A stretch of DNA of 13,367 nt from Acidobacteriota bacterium (GCA_016871135.1 VFZQ01000055.1:1-13367); one strand, 5' to 3'; numbered from the stretch's first letter, positions 1 through 8,051 are shown. Notes: generated from the letters alone by a model not told the origin. Translations and numbers: made by a program.

Positions 1-1
1 G

Positions 2-3000
2 GGTCCGATCGAACGCGACATGTCGAACGGCGAACAGATGGCACGCGATGGGAAGCAACTCTCGATCGCCGGGCGCAAGTACACCTACGGCCTCGGCGTT
101 CACGCAAAGTCGGAGATTGTCTTTGACATCGACAAAGACTTTTCGCGCTTCGTGGCCGATGTCGGTGTCGACGACGAAGTAGCGGCGGGCAAGGGCTCGG
201 TGATCTTCCAGGTTTTCGGCGACAACGTGAAAATGTTCGAAAGCACCATCATGCAGAGCGGCAATCCTTCGCGGCGCGTGGACTTGAACGTCGTAGGCGT
301 GCAGTTGCTGAAGCTTGTCGTGCTTGATGGCGGTGACGGTATCTCCTACGATCACGCCAATTGGGCGAACGCGAGGTTGTACCGCATCGCCGACGGCGTT
401 CCTCCGCCTCCGGGCGGGACGCTGCCAGGCGCGCCGGGCAATCTGGCGGCGGCGCCGGCCAATGCTCGAGTGACTCTGGAATGGGCTGCGGCTTCGGGCG
501 CTACGAGCTACAACATCTATCGAGGCCTTTCCTCGAACGGACAATCTACCGCGCCGATCGCAATGGGCTTGACGTCCTTGCGCTACATCGATACCGCGGT
601 GACCAACGGCGTGGAATACTTCTACAAAGTCTCGGGCGTTAACAGCGCGGGTATTGGCGCGCGTTCGAACGAGGCGAAGGGCAAGCCGCAAGTGGCGCCG
701 CCATCGGCGCCGGGCAATCTGACAGCCACGCCGGGCAATGCGCAGGTGAACTTGAGTTGGAGCGCCGTTCAAGGCGCGACGAGCTACCTTCTCTATCGCG
801 GCACGACATCGGGTGGGCAAGCGTCGGCGCCAGTGCGGACAATCAACAACGGCACGAGCGTTGTCGATACAGGCCTGACGAACGGCACGAAGTACTACTA
901 CATAGTGGCGGCGGCGAATCCGGGAGGTATCGGCCCGAAATCGAATGAAGCCGCATCGACGCCAAACGTTGTGCCGGGTGCGCCCACGGGTTTGGCCGCC
1001 GAGCCGGGCGACGCGAAAATCGCATTGAAGTGGAACGCCGTTAACGGCGCGACATCGTATAACGTCTATCGCGGCACAACCGCGGGTGGTCAGGCGGCCT
1101 CGCCGATTGCAACGAACGTCACGACCACGACGTTTCTCAACACGGGCTTGACCAATGGCACAGCGTACTTCTTCAAAGTGGCCGCCGTGAACTCGGCGGG
1201 CGTTGGCGGGACGTCGAATGAAGCTTCGGCGACGCCGGGCGCGCCGCCATCCGCACCCACTGCGCTAGCCGCGGCAGCGGAGGACAAGGCAGTGACGCTG
1301 ACATGGCAGGCGGCGACTGGCGCTGTGACCTACAACGTCTATCGCGGTACCGCGTCGGGGGGGCAAGCCACGACTCCAATCGCGACCAACGTCGCAACGA
1401 TTACGTTCAAGGATACGGGTCTGACCAACGGCACGAAGTATTACTACAAAGTCGCCGGTGTCAATCCGAGCGGCATCGGCGCGCGATCAAACGAGGCCTT
1501 TGCAACGCCAAACACCGCGTTACCGGCTCCGGCGACCTTGACGTCGGAAGCGCGCGACACGAAAATCACGCTGAAGTGGGCCGCCGTTACGGGCGCGGCG
1601 TCGTACAACGTGTATCGCGGCACGGCCACCGGCGGCCAAGCGGCAACGCCGATTGCGACGGGCATCACAAGCTTGTCCTACATCAATACCGGTCTGACGA
1701 ATGGCACGGCGTACTTCTTCAAAGTGGCCGCCGTGAATTCGGCGGGGCCGGGCGCGATGTCGGTAGAGACTACGAGCACGCCCGTTGGCATCCCGCTCGC
1801 GCCGGCGAACCTGACGGCGACCGCGGGCAATCAATCGGTGACACTGAACTGGCAGGCCGCGGTGAACGCGGTGACGTACAACGTGTATCGCGGATCGTCT
1901 TCGGGCGGCCAGTCATCCACTCCGGTGGCTACCGGAGTGACATCGACGACGTTCACCGACATGGGCCGCATCAACAACGTCGCGTACTTCTACAAAGTGT
2001 CGGCCGTGAATGGCGCCGGCATCGGCCCGCGCTCGAATGAGGCTTCAGCAACGCCGCAACCGCCCGTGTCGCCGCCGGAGGCGGTCTCGGCCGAAGATCG
2101 GGCGATTTGGCGATTGCTGCGGCAAGCGACGTGGGGCCCGACCCAAGCCGATTTCGACCGCGTGAAGCAGATGGGCATCGACGGGTGGTTGACCGAACAG
2201 CTCAACATGGCGCCAACGTTCTGGCCTGATACGCTGCTGACGCAATCGCTCGAATGGACCGAGGAGTACTTCTTCGTGCGAGCGCTGCAAGGACCCGATC
2301 AGCTGCGTCAACGCGTGGCGTGGGCGTTGAGCCAGATCTGGGTTGTCAGTGGCGTCGAAGTGACCAACGCACGCGCAATGCTCGGCTACATCCGGACGCT
2401 CGACAACGGTGCGTTCGGCAACTTCCAGGATCTGATGCGGGCGATCACATTAACGCCTGCGATGGGCGAATACCTCGACATGGTGCAGAACAAGAAAGAA
2501 GCCAATGGCATTCTGCCCAACGAGAACTTCGCTCGCGAGTTGGCGCAATTGTTCACGATCGGCTTGACCGAGTTGAATCCCGACGGTACCCCGAGAACGA
2601 ACGCCCAGGGCCAGCCGATTCCGACCTACACGAACGATGACATTCTTGAAATCTCGCGTGTCATGACGGGCTGGACCTATACAGACGGCATCCCGGGCCA
2701 ACCGACACGGCAGAACCCGGCGCGCTACGACGGGCCGATGGAAGCCGTCGAATCGCTGCACGACAACGGCGCCAAGCGATTCCTGAACACCGATGTCCCA
2801 GCGGGGCTGACGGCCACGCAGGATCTCGACAACGCGTTGGGCATCATCTTCCGGCATCCGAACGTTGGGCCCTTCATTTGCCGCCAGTTGATTCAGCGGC
2901 TGGTGACCTCCAACCCGAGCCCCGGCTACATTCGTGATGTGGCGGCGGTGTTCAACAATAACGGACAAAACGTCCGCGGCGATTTGCGCGCGGTGGTGCG

Positions 3001-3529
3001 TGCGATTCTGACCCATCCGGAAACGGCGCAAACGGCGGCGAACGGCGGTAAGCTGTCCGAGCCCGTGCTCTACATCACGCGCCAGATCCGGGGCATTGGC
3101 GCGACCGTGACCGATACGCCGTTCATGAGCGACATGAGCGCGGAAATGGCGCAGCGGGTTTTCCATTCGCCCTCGGTGTTCAACTACTACTCGCCGAACT
3201 TCCGGGTGGCGGGGACAACGCTGACCGCTCCGGAATTCCAAATCTACACGACGGCCACGGCCACAATTCGCGCCAATTTCGCGGGGCGATTGGTGAACGG
3301 CAACTTCGGCTCGAACGTCAATCTGAATCTCACGCCGTGGACCGACTTGGCAACAGACGCGGGACTACTGGTCAATCGAATCAACAGAGTGATCCTGGGC
3401 GGAACGATGTCGGCCGAGATGAGAGCGACGATCGTCGACGCCATTCAACGGTCACCGAACGCACGCGAGAAGGTACTGACTGCGTTGTATCTAACCTTCA
3501 CGTCATCGCAATTCCAAGTGGAACATTAG
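2..3529 (+). CDS. Secreted NPCBM / six-FN3 / DUF1800 protein (5' end outside window)
   Basis: The reading frame is open from base 2, and the six codons before the first ATG (base 20) read GPIERD, which continues the NPCBM consensus. The real start therefore lies upstream and the N-terminus, presumably with a signal peptide, is missing. Numbering from the base-20 ATG: an NPCBM-type putative carbohydrate-binding domain at about 1-124 (GLGVHAKSEI, VGVDDEV, DHANWANARL); six fibronectin type III repeats at about 136-680, each 90-92 residues and sharing YNVYRG, TNGT and SNEA signatures; then DUF1800 at about 690-1165 (RQATWGPTQADF, FARELAQLFTIGLTELNPDG, VMTGWTYTDG, FICRQLIQRLV, AILTHPE). DUF1800 is a common secreted domain of unknown biochemical function, usually next to DUF1501, as here. 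The binding modules suggest an extracellular or envelope protein that contacts glycans. Domain calls are firm; the function is unknown. Confidence 0.93.
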   Translation, partial: GPIERDMSNGEQMARDGKQLSIAGRKYTYGLGVHAKSEIVFDIDKDFSRFVADVGVDDEVAAGKGSVIFQVFGDNVKMFESTIMQSGNPSRRVDLNVVGVQLLKLVVLDGGDGISYDHANWANARLYRIADGVPPPPGGTLPGAPGNLAAAPANARVTLEWAAASGATSYNIYRGLSSNGQSTAPIAMGLTSLRYIDTAVTNGVEYFYKVSGVNSAGIGARSNEAKGKPQVAPPSAPGNLTATPGNAQVNLSWSAVQGATSYLLYRGTTSGGQASAPVRTINNGTSVVDTGLTNGTKYYYIVAAANPGGIGPKSNEAASTPNVVPGAPTGLAAEPGDAKIALKWNAVNGATSYNVYRGTTAGGQAASPIATNVTTTTFLNTGLTNGTAYFFKVAAVNSAGVGGTSNEASATPGAPPSAPTALAAAAEDKAVTLTWQAATGAVTYNVYRGTASGGQATTPIATNVATITFKDTGLTNGTKYYYKVAGVNPSGIGARSNEAFATPNTALPAPATLTSEARDTKITLKWAAVTGAASYNVYRGTATGGQAATPIATGITSLSYINTGLTNGTAYFFKVAAVNSAGPGAMSVETTSTPVGIPLAPANLTATAGNQSVTLNWQAAVNAVTYNVYRGSSSGGQSSTPVATGVTSTTFTDMGRINNVAYFYKVSAVNGAGIGPRSNEASATPQPPVSPPEAVSAEDRAIWRLLRQATWGPTQADFDRVKQMGIDGWLTEQLNMAPTFWPDTLLTQSLEWTEEYFFVRALQGPDQLRQRVAWALSQIWVVSGVEVTNARAMLGYIRTLDNGAFGNFQDLMRAITLTPAMGEYLDMVQNKKEANGILPNENFARELAQLFTIGLTELNPDGTPRTNAQGQPIPTYTNDDILEISRVMTGWTYTDGIPGQPTRQNPARYDGPMEAVESLHDNGAKRFLNTDVPAGLTATQDLDNALGIIFRHPNVGPFICRQLIQRLVTSNPSPGYIRDVAAVFNNNGQNVRGDLRAVVRAILTHPETAQTAANGGKLSEPVLYITRQIRGIGATVTDTPFMSDMSAEMAQRVFHSPSVFNYYSPNFRVAGTTLTAPEFQIYTTATATIRANFAGRLVNGNFGSNVNLNLTPWTDLATDAGLLVNRINRVILGGTMSAEMRATIVDAIQRSPNAREKVLTALYLTFTSSQFQVEH
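425..2060 (+). repeat. Six tandem FN3-coding repeats, about 273 bp period
   Basis: Equivalent proline codons open the repeats at about 425, 701, 974, 1247, 1523 and 1793, giving spacings of 276, 273, 273, 276 and 270 bp, always whole codons. Similarity is visible in the DNA as well as the protein. The segments near 1145-1200 and 1693-1745 differ at only a few bases and both encode TNGTAYFFKVAAVNSAG. Repeats 2 and 4 share a different variant (TNGTKYYY followed by VNP/ANP and GIG), so units alternate in type. This fits expansion by recombination in units of two repeats. Confidence 0.9.
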
Positions 3530-3535
3530 GGAGGA
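3530..3535 (+). promoter_or_regulatory. Strong Shine-Dalgarno for the DUF1501 gene
   Basis: GGAGGA begins at the base right after the TAG stop of the DUF1800 gene and lies 7 nt before the ATG at 3543. The 13-nt gap and strong site indicate that both genes are read from one mRNA, with independent initiation on the second. Confidence 0.8.
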
Positions 3536-3542
3536 AATCAAC

Positions 3543-4880
3543 ATGAGAAATCGACGTGAATTCGTAAAGCGGTGCGGCACGCTGGCCGCGATGGGAGCCG
3601 GGGCGCAACTACTGCGCCTCGGCAGTATCGCCGCGAAGGCGCAAACGGCGCAGGACTACAAGGCGCTGGTCTGCGTGTTCTTGTTCGGCGGCAACGACGG
3701 CAATAACACCATCGTCCCTACGGACAGCCGGTACGCGGCGTATCAGGCGATGCGTCCGAACATTTCACTTGCGCAGAACGTCCTGCTGCCGGTTGGCGCG
3801 CAAGGAACGAGTTACGGACTGCATCCCCGCCTGCTCAACGTCCAGCGGCTCTACAACGCGCAACGCGTGGCGCTGATCTTCAATGTCGGAACGCTTGTAT
3901 CGCCAACGACGAAAGCGAATCTAAACTCGGTCACTCTGCCACGTAATCTGTATTCGCACTCGGATCAGACATCCCAGTGGCAGACGGCGAATCCGACCAT
4001 CAACGGCGGCTCGGGATGGGGCGGCCGCATGGCCGATATTCTGGCCACGCAAAGCGCCGCAACATTCCCGATCGGCGTTTCGGTGAACGGCGGCTCGGCC
4101 CTCTTGAATGGCAACACGACGCGGCCCATCAGTCTGATGCCTGGATCCTCGCTCGGGCTGGAGCGATTCGGCGACGGCTCGGCGATGAATGCGCGCGAGG
4201 CGGGCTTGCAGCAACTCCTGACCTTCGACACAGGCATGCAGATGATCGGCGCGGCGAGCGGCGTGATGACGCGCGCGGTGTCGGCGGCGCAGGCGATCAA
4301 CGCGGCTCTGGCTGGCGGCACCCCGTTGACGACGGTGTTTCCAAACACCGGACTCGCACAGCAGCTGCGGCAAGTGGCGTCGGTGATTCGGGTGCGCGCG
4401 GCGCTCGGCATGAATCGGCAGATTTTCTTCTGCGGCATGGGCGGGTTCGACAATCACAGCGACCTCCTGCCGTCGCACGACAACCTCCTGAACACGCTCG
4501 ACGGCGCGCTCAGCGCCTTCATCGCGGCGACCGATGAGATGGGCGTGTCCGACGCGGTCACAACGTTCACAGAGAGTGAGTTCGGGCGCACGGGAAATCC
4601 GTCGAGCTCCAACGGCTCCGACCACGCCTGGGGTAGCCACACGATGGTGCTCGGCGGAACGGGCGCGTTAAACGGCGGACGGGCGTTCGGAACGTTTCCG
4701 CGGCACGAACTGCGCGGGCCGGACGACGCGGGCAGCAGGGGTCTGTGGATTCCGACGACCGCGCTGGATCAGTACGGAGCAACGCTAGCGTCGTGGTTCG
4801 GTCTGTCAGCAACCGATCTCAACAACGTGTTTCCCAATCTGCGCAACTTTGCGAATCCGACAATCGGATTCATGCGCTAG
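3543..4880 (+). CDS. Tat-exported DUF1501 family protein
   Basis: The 445-residue protein opens with a twin-arginine leader: NRREFVKR at residues 3-10, a short hydrophobic stretch, and a likely signal peptidase site after AKA near residue 33. This predicts folded export through the Tat system. DUF1501 hallmarks follow: FLFGGNDGNNTIVP (about 46-59), YGLHPRL, then SEFGRT (345-350) and GSDHAWGSH (358-366) with conserved D360, H361 and H366, and a closing segment around ASWFGL and VFPNL. DUF1501 is related to the alkaline phosphatase/sulfatase fold, but no substrate is established for the family. It sits 13 nt behind the DUF1800 gene and shares a terminator with it, so the two probably work together at or outside the membrane. 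The start is fixed by the Shine-Dalgarno at 3530. Confidence 0.92.
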   Translation: MRNRREFVKRCGTLAAMGAGAQLLRLGSIAAKAQTAQDYKALVCVFLFGGNDGNNTIVPTDSRYAAYQAMRPNISLAQNVLLPVGAQGTSYGLHPRLLNVQRLYNAQRVALIFNVGTLVSPTTKANLNSVTLPRNLYSHSDQTSQWQTANPTINGGSGWGGRMADILATQSAATFPIGVSVNGGSALLNGNTTRPISLMPGSSLGLERFGDGSAMNAREAGLQQLLTFDTGMQMIGAASGVMTRAVSAAQAINAALAGGTPLTTVFPNTGLAQQLRQVASVIRVRAALGMNRQIFFCGMGGFDNHSDLLPSHDNLLNTLDGALSAFIAATDEMGVSDAVTTFTESEFGRTGNPSSSNGSDHAWGSHTMVLGGTGALNGGRAFGTFPRHELRGPDDAGSRGLWIPTTALDQYGATLASWFGLSATDLNNVFPNLRNFANPTIGFMR

Positions 4881-4887
4881 TTGGCGG

Positions 4888-4923
4888 GCGCGCGGGCCGA
4901 ATGGATGCGGCCCGCGCGCTTTT
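4888..4923 (+). terminator. Intrinsic terminator after the DUF1800-DUF1501 pair
   Basis: A perfect 11-bp GC stem (4888-4898 pairing with 4909-4919) with a 10-nt loop is followed by TTTT at 4920-4923. It starts 8 nt after the DUF1501 stop and lies immediately before the convergent DUF4019 stop at 4925. Read from the - strand the stem lacks a downstream U-tract, so strong termination is expected mainly for + transcripts. Confidence 0.85.
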
Positions 4924-4924
4924 C

Positions 4925-5311
4925 TCATCGCACGAAGTAGCCAGCGACGCGCCACGAACTACCCTCTTTGCTAACCACGACGGTTTCGATCGCGCTCGCT
5001 TTGTTGGCGAACTTGGCGTTAAATGTCATGACAATGTAGTCGCCGTCCGGCGCGCCTGGGAGCGTCTTAGTGGCTTGCGAGCTTGCGTGTTTGCGCGACT
5101 CCAGCGCGCCGAGCATCTCGCGCACGCCCTTGACTTGCCGCTCCCACTCTTCGGCCGTGGCCTGCGTGCGAAACGGTTTGCTGGCCTCTTTCCACGAGTC
5201 GCGATATTTGGCGTTGTCCACAAGACCGAGCCATTTTTCGGCATCGGTGCGGGCTCTGTCGTCCTGCGCAAGAAGGACAAGCGAACTCAGAAAAATGCGG
5301 CGGGTGGTCAC
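4925..5311 (-). CDS. Small exported DUF4019 domain protein
   Basis: A protein of 128 residues starting at GTG. Residues 4-15 (RRIFLSSLVLLA) form a basic-hydrophobic leader, so it is probably secreted or membrane-tethered. The remainder matches DUF4019: A-x-x-WLxLVD near 24-32, SWKEAS at 39-44, EEWERQV at 54-60, LGALESRK at 67-74, TLPGAPDGDYIVM at 83-95, and the ending SSWRVAGYFVR. No enzymatic residues are known for this family and its function is unestablished. The full domain is present at normal length. There is no clear Shine-Dalgarno before the GTG; a possible promoter at 5319-5347 would start transcription almost at the start codon. It lies downstream of nadB on the same strand but 139 bp away, so it may be expressed separately. 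Confidence 0.85.
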   Translation of the reverse strand: MTTRRIFLSSLVLLAQDDRARTDAEKWLGLVDNAKYRDSWKEASKPFRTQATAEEWERQVKGVREMLGALESRKHASSQATKTLPGAPDGDYIVMTFNAKFANKASAIETVVVSKEGSSWRVAGYFVR

Positions 5312-5318
5312 AACTTGT

Positions 5319-5347
5319 AGAGTACGCTGACCGCGCTAGAGTTGCAA
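5319..5347 (-). promoter_or_regulatory. Possible promoter for the DUF4019 gene (leaderless layout)
   Basis: On the - strand, TTGCAA (5342-5347) and TACTCT (5319-5324) are separated by 17 bp. They match the sigma-70 consensus at 4/6 and 3/6. Transcription would begin at or next to the GTG start at 5311. The match is weak and the call rests mainly on spacing and on the absence of a Shine-Dalgarno. Confidence 0.3.
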
Positions 5348-5359
5348 GGTCAAATTGGG

Positions 5360-5390
5360 AAAGGGGCACTCGCGGTAGGTGAGTCCCTTT
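5360..5390 (-). terminator. Imperfect hairpin downstream of nadB, possible weak terminator
   Basis: Read on the - strand, AAAGGG then ACTC pairs with GAGT then CCCTTT, with a 2-nt bulge and a 9-nt loop, giving a 10-bp interrupted stem. It starts about 60 nt after the nadB stop. The tail has only TTT inside the stem, followed by CCCAATTTG, so it would be a weak terminator or processing site. The rest of the 139-bp gap (5312-5450) holds the possible DUF4019 promoter and nothing else recognisable. Confidence 0.35.
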
Positions 5391-5450
5391 CGCACCGGCA
5401 GCCTCGCCAAGCTTCGGTCAAACCCTTCGTTGTCGAACCAGCGGTCTGCT

Positions 5451-6965
5451 TTATAGTGGCGTTCCTTGCAATGTCGAATGCACGGCCTCTTTCGCCTTCT
5501 CCGGGTAGTCGCTTCGATAGTGCCCGCCCCGACTCTCACGCCGATCGAGCGCGGCCATCGCGATCAAGAGCGCCACGCGGCGCATGCTGCGCAACTCGTA
5601 ATCTTGCCGCGTCGGCGCGGGGCGCTTTTCCATCGGGACGGACCGGAGAATATCCGCCGCCTTTGCAAGACCTTCCTCGTTGCGCGTGATGCCGCAGTGA
5701 TCCCATGTGATCGATCTCAGGTGCGACTCGGTCATCGCCGGGAAGACTTCGGTTTGCGGAATTCCTCCGCTCGGCGAGGCGGCTTCGAGCGCGAGCATCG
5801 ACAACGCGGCGCGCGCACCGAAGACGACCCCTTCGAGCAGCGAATTCGAAGCGAGGCGATTGGCGCCATGCACGCCGGTACAAGCGACCTCACCCGCCGC
5901 GTAAAGCCGCGGTACCGTTGTCAAACCATCGAGATTCGTATGCACGCCACCCATGGCGTAGTGCGCCGCGGGATGCACCGGCGCGGGCGTCTTGGTGAGA
6001 TCGAGTCCATAGCGCAGACAGGTCTGATAGATGCGCGGGAAGTGGTGCTCCATCACGCCGGGCTCGAAGTGGGTCATGTCGAGAAACATGTGCGGCGAGC
6101 CGGTGTGCGCGATCTCGCGCACGATAGCGCGGCTGACGATGTCCCGCGAAGCGAGTTCGTCGGTGAAACGTTCACCGGCGGCGTTGCGAAGGAACGCGCC
6201 GTCGCCGCGCAGCGCTTCGCTCAGCAGGAAGCGCGGGGCATTGTCGAAATGCAGCGCGGTGGGATGGAACTGCACGAACTCGATATCGCGTATGACAGCG
6301 CCCGCGCGCCACGCCATCGCAACGCCATCGCCCGTGGCGACGTTCGGATTCGTCGTCTCTTTGTAGACCCGTCCGAGCCCGCCCGTTGCGAGCAGCACGG
6401 CGCGCGCGAAGATCGGATGGCGTTCGCCGTAGCGCGCGTCGAAGGCGACGGCGCCGCGGACTTCGCCGTTCTCGACCAGCAAGTCGGTAACAGCGGCGAA
6501 ACTGAGGAAGCGCACATTCGAGAGCGCCGCGGCCCTGCGGTACAGCGTGCGCGAAATTTCGCGGCCGGTTGAGTCGCCGTGCGCGTGAAGAATTCGATTG
6601 CGCGAATGCGCGCCTTCGCGGCCAAAGACGAGTTCGCCATCTTCGCGATCGAACGCGGCGCCCCATTCGAGCAGTTCTTCGATGACGTTTGGGCCCTCTT
6701 TTACAAGAGTCGCGACCGCCTCGGGATCGCAGAGGCCATCGCCGGCCGCGAGCGTGTCCTGCTCGTGCAGCGACACTTCATCGTCGTCCGACAACGCCGC
6801 CGCAATGCCGCCCTGCGCGTACTCGGAGGCCGACTCGTGCAGCGTGTCCTTGGCGAGAACGAGCACCCGGCCATGCGCGGCAAGCGTGATCGCGGCGCGC
6901 AGTCCGGCCACGCCGGCGCCAATTACGAGGTAGTCACAAACGATCTGTTCCGACGCGAGGGCCAT
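5451..6965 (-). CDS. nadB: L-aspartate oxidase
   Basis: NadB is the flavoprotein that oxidises L-aspartate to iminoaspartate, the first step of de novo NAD synthesis, feeding NadA. From the ATG at 6965 (504 residues) the order is: an FAD-binding Rossmann motif VIGAGVAGLRAA at 15-26; SEYAQGGIAAAL for flavin and substrate contact; HSRNRILHAHGDSTGREI; EFVQFHPTAL; LLSEALRGDGAFL; then AHYAMGGVHTN and the C-terminal flavin loop TGVHGANRLASNSLLEG. That last motif, together with the absence of SdhA/FrdA covalent-flavin features, favours NadB. It ends in the short helical domain with ESRGGHYRSDYPE. A TTG five codons upstream (6980) is an alternative start; neither has a convincing Shine-Dalgarno. It is divergent from aroB with 6 nt between the chosen starts. 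nadA and nadC are not in the window. Confidence 0.95.
   Translation of the reverse strand: MALASEQIVCDYLVIGAGVAGLRAAITLAAHGRVLVLAKDTLHESASEYAQGGIAAALSDDDEVSLHEQDTLAAGDGLCDPEAVATLVKEGPNVIEELLEWGAAFDREDGELVFGREGAHSRNRILHAHGDSTGREISRTLYRRAAALSNVRFLSFAAVTDLLVENGEVRGAVAFDARYGERHPIFARAVLLATGGLGRVYKETTNPNVATGDGVAMAWRAGAVIRDIEFVQFHPTALHFDNAPRFLLSEALRGDGAFLRNAAGERFTDELASRDIVSRAIVREIAHTGSPHMFLDMTHFEPGVMEHHFPRIYQTCLRYGLDLTKTPAPVHPAAHYAMGGVHTNLDGLTTVPRLYAAGEVACTGVHGANRLASNSLLEGVVFGARAALSMLALEAASPSGGIPQTEVFPAMTESHLRSITWDHCGITRNEEGLAKAADILRSVPMEKRPAPTRQDYELRSMRRVALLIAMAALDRRESRGGHYRSDYPEKAKEAVHSTLQGTPL
6957..6961 (+). promoter_or_regulatory. Likely Shine-Dalgarno for aroB, inside nadB codons
   Basis: GAGGG lies 10 nt before the ATG at 6972 and supports that start over the ATG at 6993, which is preceded only by a close, A-rich AAGAG. 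The site falls within the first codons of nadB on the other strand. Confidence 0.45.
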
Positions 6966-6971
6966 ACCCTC

Positions 6972-8051
6972 ATGGTACAAACGAAAAAGAGCATGTCATC
7001 GCACGTTGTCACCACCGGCACGGCCCGTTACGAGTGCCGGATCGAGCGCGGTATCCTTTCGCGCATTGCAGAATTTCTTCCCGCCAAGGTCGGGAAGGTG
7101 TTTGTCGTTACGACCGCCGATGTGTGGCGCCTGCACGGGGCCCACATCACATTCCCGCACGAACTGATTTTGTTCCCCGGCGGCGAGCCGAATAAGCGAC
7201 TGGCCGTCGTCGAACAGATGGCCGAGGAGATGTTGGCCAAAGGCGCCGACCGTTCGTCGATCGTGATCGCCTTCGGCGGCGGCATCGTCGGCGATACGGG
7301 CGGTTTTCTCGCGGCGATGTTCATGCGCGGAATCCCGGTGATTCAAGTGCCGACAACGCTCCTGGCGCAGGTCGACGCTGCGATTGGCGGCAAGACGGGC
7401 GTGAATCTCGCAAGCGGCAAAAATCTCGCGGGCGCGTTTCATCAACCGCTGGCCGTGCTGATCGATCCCGGCGTGTTGGCGACGCTCCCTGAACGCGAGT
7501 ACCGCGCCGGCCTGTTCGAAGTAGTGAAGTACGGGATCATCTCCAGTCCGAAGCTGTTCGCCCTGCTCACGGATCACTCGGCCGACGTGCTGGCGCAAAA
7601 ACCGGAAGCGGTCGACTTCATCGTCGACGATTCAGTGCGCATCAAAGCGGAAGTGGTCACGGCGGATGAAAAGGAATCGGATCTCCGGCGCATTCTGAAC
7701 TACGGCCACACGCTCGGCCACGCGCTGGAAGCCGAGACGAACTACACGCGCTTCCTTCACGGCGAAGCCGTGGCGTACGGCATGAACGCGGCGGCGTATC
7801 TGGCCGAGCGCCTGTCAATCCTGCCGAAAGCCGATGCCGATGAGATGCGCCGGGTGACGAATTTGTACGGCCCGATTCCAGCGTTGGATGGATTGAGCGG
7901 CGAGACGTTGGCGGGTCACATACTAAAAGACAAGAAAACGATTCAGGGCAAGACACATTTTGTGCTGGCGGAATCGATCGGACGCGTGCGCGTGGTGAGC
8001 GGCATCGCCGGATCGGACGTTGTTGCCGCGGCCGCGGCGGCGTTGCAATGA
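6972..8051 (+). CDS. aroB: 3-dehydroquinate synthase
   Basis: AroB converts DAHP to 3-dehydroquinate in the cytoplasm, using NAD+ and a divalent metal (step 2 of the shikimate pathway). The 359-residue length is normal. Visible features are the nucleotide-binding loop FGGGIVGDTGGF (101-112), PTTLLAQVDAAIGGKTGVN (137-144 onward), and metal ligands inferred by position: E183 in GLFEVVKYG, H246 in NYGHTLGHALE and H263 in FLHGEAVAYG. These fall within one residue of E. coli AroB numbering as I recall it, which also supports the ATG at 6972. A longer open frame reaching back to 6579 is antisense to nadB and is not a credible extension. The stop overlaps the menG start as ATGA, so the two are probably coupled. 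Confidence 0.96.
   Translation: MVQTKKSMSSHVVTTGTARYECRIERGILSRIAEFLPAKVGKVFVVTTADVWRLHGAHITFPHELILFPGGEPNKRLAVVEQMAEEMLAKGADRSSIVIAFGGGIVGDTGGFLAAMFMRGIPVIQVPTTLLAQVDAAIGGKTGVNLASGKNLAGAFHQPLAVLIDPGVLATLPEREYRAGLFEVVKYGIISSPKLFALLTDHSADVLAQKPEAVDFIVDDSVRIKAEVVTADEKESDLRRILNYGHTLGHALEAETNYTRFLHGEAVAYGMNAAAYLAERLSILPKADADEMRRVTNLYGPIPALDGLSGETLAGHILKDKKTIQGKTHFVLAESIGRVRVVSGIAGSDVVAAAAAALQ

Noticed and set aside
2450..3241. 263-codon open frame on the - strand inside the DUF1800 region
   Set aside because: It is fully antisense to a well-supported domain and its translation is rich in Arg/His, typical of reverse frames in GC-rich DNA. No domain was recognised.
3921..4640. 239-codon - strand frame inside the DUF1501 gene
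   Set aside because: It is antisense to conserved DUF1501 motifs, has a biased Arg/Ala/His composition and shows no recognisable family.
5336..5450. Continuation of a - strand frame past the nadB stop (ends in NLTLQL), possible small gene or frameshifted NadB tail
   Set aside because: NadB already has its usual C-terminal ESRGGHY segment before the stop. The extra 38 codons match nothing I recognise and have no start of their own with a ribosome site.
5400..5450. tRNA-like GGTTCGAC on the - strand after nadB
   Set aside because: Only the T-loop-like octamer is present, with no acceptor stem, anticodon arm or CCA-proximal pairing.
5466..6572. 368-codon + strand frame opposite nadB
   Set aside because: It lies wholly antisense to nadB, whose motifs are intact, and is Arg-rich with no domain. 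This is a common artefact at this GC content.
6579..6971. Long N-terminal extension of aroB
   Set aside because: The extension is antisense to nadB and does not resemble AroB; the family length and metal-ligand numbering fit the ATG at 6972.
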